34,248 bases of DNA, taken from contig SLPX01000180.1 of assembly GCA_007131745.1 (NCBI GenBank), positions 1 through 34,248 on the forward strand. The letters are read 5' to 3'. The notes beneath the pieces were generated by a model. That model did no database searches, was not told the DNA's origin, and saw only the letters and a program-made list of their open reading frames with translations. How positions within the stretch are numbered: position 1 is the stretch's first letter; each line of letters starts with the position of its first letter. The translations under genes were made by a program, and so were the position numbers. This stretch comes from Myxococcales bacterium. Its GTDB lineage: Bacteria; Myxococcota; Polyangia; HGW-17; SLPX01. This document shows positions 33,582 through 34,248 of this stretch, one piece after another.

Positions 33582-34248
33582 TCATGGCAGATGCTGTATT
33601 CTGAAATGGGTGTGCCAAAGGCTGCCGATTCCTTCGTTTTTAACTTCCAGTCCTATGAAATAAGACATGGTAACCACCCCCTCCCAGGAATCGGGCGGGA
33701 CGAGCCAGCCGTTTCCGACCGCGTCCTGAAGTATTTGGCCCCAAGGTATATCAACCGTGACGTCTTCCCCTTCGGCGATGTCCATTCCCCACCATGTCGC
33801 GTCCAGGGCAAGAAACTCGAATTCCGGCGTGTCAAAGCGCACCACGAGACCGGGGTGGGGATCCGCGTTCCCCCATTGTTCCAAGATAAGATTGAACTCA
33901 ATGGCTCTCGCCTTGTCGCCCCACCACCACTGGCCGCCGACAAAAACCCGGGCGGAGCTGTCCGGGGTAGGGGTGAAGTGGGAGAAATTCAACACATGGT
34001 GGGTCACTGTCTCCAGCGCCGGCGGATAGGGTCCGCCTGAAGTCTGGAGATGATCCATAAATACGAACCATGTCCACCAGTCGCCCGGGCAAGGCGAAGG
34101 GTAAGAGCTGTGGTCCGCCTGCATGTGCACCGTCCAGTTTTCGCCGCAATCGCCTGTGTGAGGGTGCCATTCCATGGTGACCGGGCTCTCCGGCCCGTTG
34201 ATGAGAAAAGAGCAGTTCACCGGGCCGGGGCAGCTTGCTCCCAGTTCG
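33582..34248 (-). CDS. C-terminal part of an uncharacterised exported-type protein (5' end outside window)
   Basis: The frame stays open to the window edge, where it reads ELGASCPGPVNCSFLINGPE, so the gene continues beyond 34248. About 222 residues are visible. They are rich in Trp, Gly and aromatic residues (GDWWTWFVFMDHLQ, GGQWWWGDK, DATWWGMDIAEGEDVTVDIP), consistent with a beta-sandwich that could bind carbohydrate. Cys pairs near the N-terminal end suggest disulphides. No named family is recognised. It is convergent with the CAP-protein gene, 24 bases apart. Confidence 0.75.
   Translation of the reverse strand, partial: ELGASCPGPVNCSFLINGPESPVTMEWHPHTGDCGENWTVHMQADHSSYPSPCPGDWWTWFVFMDHLQTSGGPYPPALETVTHHVLNFSHFTPTPDSSARVFVGGQWWWGDKARAIEFNLILEQWGNADPHPGLVVRFDTPEFEFLALDATWWGMDIAEGEDVTVDIPWGQILQDAVGNGWLVPPDSWEGVVTMSYFIGLEVKNEGIGSLWHTHFRIQHLP

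Overview
The window looks like chromosomal accessory DNA from a Gram-negative, secretion-rich bacterium of the Myxococcota / deltaproteobacterial type. The evidence is a very high density of lipoproteins (12 predicted lipobox proteins in 34 kb), two families of cysteine-rich modules common in that group (CGNG..GEECDDGN and C.P.C.GK.CGPDGCGGSCG.C), a MYXO-CTERM-like C-terminal sorting tail, and a PKD domain on an exported hydrolase. No rRNA, tRNA, CRISPR array or insertion sequence was recognised. The lineage assignment is inference from these families only.

Layout. 0-1 kb: the tail of an IgGFc-binding-type surface protein, then a vapBC toxin-antitoxin pair. 1.1-6.8 kb: a large orphan lipoprotein (-), a divergent lipoprotein fusing cysteine-rich repeats to a glycine-rich domain (+), a 350-bp gap holding two decayed gene fragments that copy the 0-3 kb region, and a small beta-rich lipoprotein (-). 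7.2-10.7 kb: a complete oadG-oadA-oadB operon for the biotin-dependent, sodium-pumping oxaloacetate decarboxylase, bracketed by imperfect direct repeats. 10.9-23.8 kb: an island of exported lipoproteins on both strands. It holds a cysteine-rich/DUF5648-like protein with an apparent one-base frameshift in a T8 tract, a PKD + CocE/PepX-type serine hydrolase, two clan GH-A-like TIM-barrel glycoside hydrolases, a parallel beta-helix protein, a GH43/GH32-like beta-propeller and a type B carboxylesterase. 23.9-25.6 kb: a decayed Cys-rich small ORF and a solitary AAA_14/DUF4143 ATPase. 25.8-29.3 kb: another Cys-rich lipoprotein, a UPF0175/DUF3368 toxin-antitoxin pair and a truncated copy of the start of that lipoprotein gene. 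29.6-31.2 kb: a compact, translationally overlapping three-gene operon (DUF6620-like protein, small zinc ribbon, helical zinc-ribbon protein). 31.4-34.2 kb: a CAP/SCP-domain protein with tandem 34-residue Cys-rich repeats and a MYXO-CTERM-like tail, and the 3' part of a convergent gene that runs off the window.

How it may work together. The hydrolases, esterases, beta-helix and propeller proteins have predicted lipid anchors, so they probably act at the cell surface on esterified polysaccharide. They lie on both strands with their own ribosome sites, so they are a functional neighbourhood rather than one operon, except for the esterase-propeller pair. The oad operon is separate energy metabolism. 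Strong candidates for unexplored biology are the three-gene zinc-ribbon operon, the possible poly-T phase-variable lipoprotein, and the pattern of partial gene duplicates next to toxin-antitoxin modules.
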